From assembly GCF_003026455.1 (NCBI RefSeq), contig NZ_PYMB01000011.1, forward strand, positions 1 through 64,000: DNA of 64,000 bases. The letters are read 5' to 3'. The notes under the pieces are model-generated. The model searched no databases. It had not been told where the DNA came from and saw nothing but the letters and a program-made list of their open reading frames with translations. The DNA is from Photobacterium rosenbergii (lineage in GTDB: Bacteria > Pseudomonadota > Gammaproteobacteria > Enterobacterales > Vibrionaceae). Shown piece by piece: positions 61,438 through 64,000 of the stretch. The stretch's first letter is position 1; the number at the start of each line of letters is the position of its first letter. The translations under genes were made by a program, and so were the position numbers.

Positions 61438-62862
61438 TTAATTTGCGCCTTCATCTTTTATATATATAAAAGAAGTCGACATAAATAACATGGTAAAATA
61501 TCTTGCCATTCTATCTTTATAGATTAAATCGTCTTCATCTAAAAACTCAACTAATTGCTCTTCAAATTTATGCTGAATAAAATCCCGCCATTCAATATGT
61601 TGTCTAATACCTCGAATTATCCAAGTTTGTCCATTTTTTCTTGCAGGTTTTGATTGGGTTTCAATAACCCAGTCAACAAACTTATTACCATCTTCGCCTT
61701 TTGTTCTTGCTTCTTTAGTCAAATCTTCTCTATCGATATCAACCTCTATTTCTTTGTCTGCATTTATATTGAATGTAGCATTTGCAAAATCAACCGGTTT
61801 CTTTACATGCTTATCGCAAGTTTGCATCAGCTCAACTATAAGGATGTCATTATCATTTAATATTTTCATTTTTGATGACTCAATAGAAAAACTTAAAAAT
61901 TTAATGAAAACTCCCCTATCAAGTGTTCTAATAACCTCATACTTACTTTCAATTTCATGCTCTAATTCACTTGAAAACTTTGCATATATTTTACTCAGAT
62001 CTAGCCCAAAGTTTAATTTTATCCTGTCTAATTCAGATTTTACTTGAACTATTTTTTCATCACAATTTTTTACATCACTTATGTTTGGAATTAATTTTTT
62101 TAATTCTTTTGATGAAAGGAGTACTAAATGACCAACAATAGGAGTACCATCAAAGAAAACTTCAGTATCAACATGATCAAACTTAAATATATCATTGGTA
62201 TTGCAATATTGTATTGAGTTTATTGTATTTGGAAAGGGAATAATTAACTCACTCCCTTTTTCTTCATTTCGTTGATAGACTTGAACATTAAATTTCTTAC
62301 AACCACCGTTGTATATGAAGTCTTTCTTTCCCATAACAGCATAATGATTTCTAATTGAAAATTCTTTACTTACTCCAGAACAATTATTTTCATTAGTACA
62401 AAAGAATGACTTTTCTAAAGTTCTGTTGACAAAATAAACTTTATCTGTTTCGATTTTTCTTGTTTTGTCAACCCGAACAAAACTCATTAACCCTGAGGAT
62501 CTTATTCCATAATAATAATCGTTACCATTGAATTTGATTTTTTTTACGGGTTTAAATCTATCCCCAATTGCAAACATACCTGTTTCAGATAATCTTCCAG
62601 GTTCGCTTAAGTCTTGGCAATCTAAATTAAAGTAATAGCCTCTGTCTACAGTAAAATAATAACCAATCTCAGTATCAGTTAAGGGCTGCAAAATTTTGTT
62701 AGCTGTTTGTGTGCGAAATCTGTCTAACATTTCTGTAATTATCTGACTGTTATTATTGTTCATCTGTTTTTCTAAATTATAAAAAAATGAACAAACTTCG
62801 CCTTGAACAGCAAATGAGCGAACTGAAAAAAACAACAACACAAGAATGAAATTATTTCTCAT
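61438..62862 (-). CDS. exported hypothetical protein, 474 aa
   Basis: Signal peptide MRNNFILVLLFFSVRSFA. The mature part has several cysteines (CSFFYN, CQDLSE, CTNENNCSG, GGCKKF), consistent with a periplasmic disulfide-bonded protein, then a helical C-terminal region. A hydrophobic-aromatic segment near the end (FTMLFMSTSFIYI) might touch membrane. Codon use is AT-rich against the flanking sugar genes, suggesting horizontal origin. Family not recognised. Confidence 0.6.
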   Translation of the reverse strand: MRNNFILVLLFFSVRSFAVQGEVCSFFYNLEKQMNNNNSQIITEMLDRFRTQTANKILQPLTDTEIGYYFTVDRGYYFNLDCQDLSEPGRLSETGMFAIGDRFKPVKKIKFNGNDYYYGIRSSGLMSFVRVDKTRKIETDKVYFVNRTLEKSFFCTNENNCSGVSKEFSIRNHYAVMGKKDFIYNGGCKKFNVQVYQRNEEKGSELIIPFPNTINSIQYCNTNDIFKFDHVDTEVFFDGTPIVGHLVLLSSKELKKLIPNISDVKNCDEKIVQVKSELDRIKLNFGLDLSKIYAKFSSELEHEIESKYEVIRTLDRGVFIKFLSFSIESSKMKILNDNDILIVELMQTCDKHVKKPVDFANATFNINADKEIEVDIDREDLTKEARTKGEDGNKFVDWVIETQSKPARKNGQTWIIRGIRQHIEWRDFIQHKFEEQLVEFLDEDDLIYKDRMARYFTMLFMSTSFIYIKDEGAN

Positions 62863-63604
62863 AATATTGGTTCAAATGAAATGTATTACATACAATTATA
62901 GCCAACTTTATATACATTAAACGTTGTCAACTCAAAATTTGCCAGTCTTTATCGGTGTATGTGAAATTTACATATTAATTCAGTGATTTAAACGTAACGT
63001 TCTAAGTGAATTATTTTCTTAATTATAAGATTTAAAAATAAATCAAGTATATAGCTAATCTAAGTTCAGGGTAACAATGGAAGGATAAAGTATCAACACT
63101 GTACTAAGACACTCTCTTTTCGTTATTGCGATTACTAGATTGCTTAACCACAAAGTCAGTTTCATGTCGTAAGGAGGTTAATTGAATTGGAATATCCTAT
63201 TTCTTATGATTCTGAAATATTTTAGTCCCCACACATTTTAGTTCTTCGGATGATTAGCTTAACAAACAAATATTGAAACAATAATGATATTAATTTTGGG
63301 GTGTTAAATTTGTTCAATATCTTAGGGTTAATTTTGAAGTGGAATAATCGATATGGCATAACCTATAGAACATAAAATAATGTTATTTAAAGTGGTTTCA
63401 CGTACCTTATTAGGATAAGAATAATTAAAAGCATCTAACGCTAGACGAGGAAATTAAGTTACCTCAACCCCTGTTCATGAAGGACTTCATGGATTACCAC
63501 ATCACTCCCCATATCGGTTTTAACCAACAAAAAAGGGATCTGAAGTTATTCAGATCCCCTATGGGTTAGCACTCTACGCGATTGCGCAGTTTGACTGGGT
63601 TGAA
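62863..63604. other. AT-rich non-coding region
   Basis: No gene or promoter was recognised over about 740 bp except the terminator at 63529-63558. It could hold decayed genes of an inserted element. Confidence 0.4.
63529..63558 (-). terminator. terminator of the right-edge gene
   Basis: GGGATCTGA / TTCAGATCCC hairpin followed on the minus strand by TTTTTT. Confidence 0.85.
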
Positions 63605-64000
63605 TTAGAACTCAACTTTACCCGTGCCGGTGAACTTACCGTTTGGTGAGTGAACGGTGATTTCTTGGTCTGTCATGATCCAGCCTGAACCGTCTTTGTT
63701 CAGTTTCCAGTGCGGCGCTTCGAACTCGATACCGGTACCGACTGTTAGTTCACAGTCTTCATTCACGAATACGCCACCAATATGCAATAGACCCAGAATC
63801 GGGTTAGTGTGAGCGTGAGTATTACAGATTGGGAACGACTGCATAGAAGCGTACTTAGCAGCTAGGATTAGAGTCTCGTCCACTTCGTTAGTATGATCGT
63901 TAGTTTGCTCTGCGATATCTTCATCTTCACAGCCTCCTTCGTACCAACCTTCCCAAGATTCGCCTGGGTTTAGACGAGATTCAGGTGCGTTCCAAGCGTC
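63605..64000 (-). CDS. paralogue of the 790-aa glycosidase-like protein, C-terminal fragment
   Basis: The frame is open to the window edge; its N-terminal part lies outside. It reads DAWNAPES at the edge, then YASMQSFPICNTHAHTNPIL and KLNKDGSGWIMTDQEITVHSPNGKFTGTGKVEF. These align with DCWNAPES, SAQSFPVGNPHTHTALIL and the tail of the 46296-48668 protein. About 132 residues are visible. The two are clearly related but far from identical, so this is an old duplication or a second specificity. A strong terminator follows. Confidence 0.8.
   Translation of the reverse strand, partial: DAWNAPESRLNPGESWEGWYEGGCEDEDIAEQTNDHTNEVDETLILAAKYASMQSFPICNTHAHTNPILGLLHIGGVFVNEDCELTVGTGIEFEAPHWKLNKDGSGWIMTDQEITVHSPNGKFTGTGKVEF

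Overview
The window looks like chromosomal DNA of a marine gammaproteobacterium, most likely a Vibrionaceae member. I base this on an MshA-like type IV pilin, a bacterial alternative oxidase, xylA/xylB/xylR and deoC products very close to enterobacterial ones, and short Vibrio-style integrase genes. Species cannot be fixed from sequence reading alone. No rRNA, tRNA or CRISPR array was found.

Layout. 1-3.2 kb: end of a kdgT-like permease, a four-carbon acid-sugar kinase, a PdxA2-type dehydrogenase and a DeoR regulator, forming a tight D-threonate-type operon. 3.5-5.0 kb: small hypothetical genes and a lone MshA-like pilin. 5.2-18.8 kb: a LacI-controlled saccharide cluster (GPH symporter, GH36 alpha-galactosidase, orphan PTS EIIC, GH151-like fucosidase, FucP-like transporter, FucI-like isomerase, D-ribulokinase-like FGGY kinase, LacI/Cra-type repressor). 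Four near-identical 16-bp palindromes mark its promoters. 19-24 kb: an alpha/beta hydrolase, then a small mobile-element-like segment (two unknown proteins, the second with a DGQ-type motif, and a 190-aa tyrosine recombinase). 24-28.7 kb: alternative oxidase, deoC, a MocR-type regulator, and a TetR regulator divergent from a small exported protein. 28.7-43.8 kb: accessory region (PD-(D/E)XK-like nuclease, clan CD protease lipoprotein, lipase-like hydrolase with exported partner, VOC protein, LysR remnant, EamA exporter, Ada, ABC1 kinase with TetR, DUF6152/DUF6644-like pair).

44-60.8 kb is a second sugar cluster under XylR-type control: membrane-anchored GH2, a 790-aa glycosidase-like protein of unassigned family, GH3, a four-helix membrane protein, xylA, xylB, an AraC regulator, an unusual DeoC-like aldolase / ribokinase-like / RbsD-like operon, a 93-aa unknown protein, xylR and an aldose 1-epimerase. 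Four promoters share a bipartite element, CGAGAC-N6-CACACAAA followed exactly 50 bp later by TCGTAATT; GH2 has a degenerate copy. At 61-63 kb there is visibly AT-rich DNA encoding two exported unknown proteins. The right edge cuts a second copy of the 790-aa family.

All glycosidases lack secretion signals, so both clusters appear to process imported oligosaccharides inside the cell. The most interesting candidates are the aldolase-kinase-mutarotase operon, whose kinase has lost the ribose-contacting residues, the bipartite XylR-regulon promoter with its unexplained distal half, and the LacI cluster, which reads as an aldolase-free D-arabinose or L-fucose-like route.
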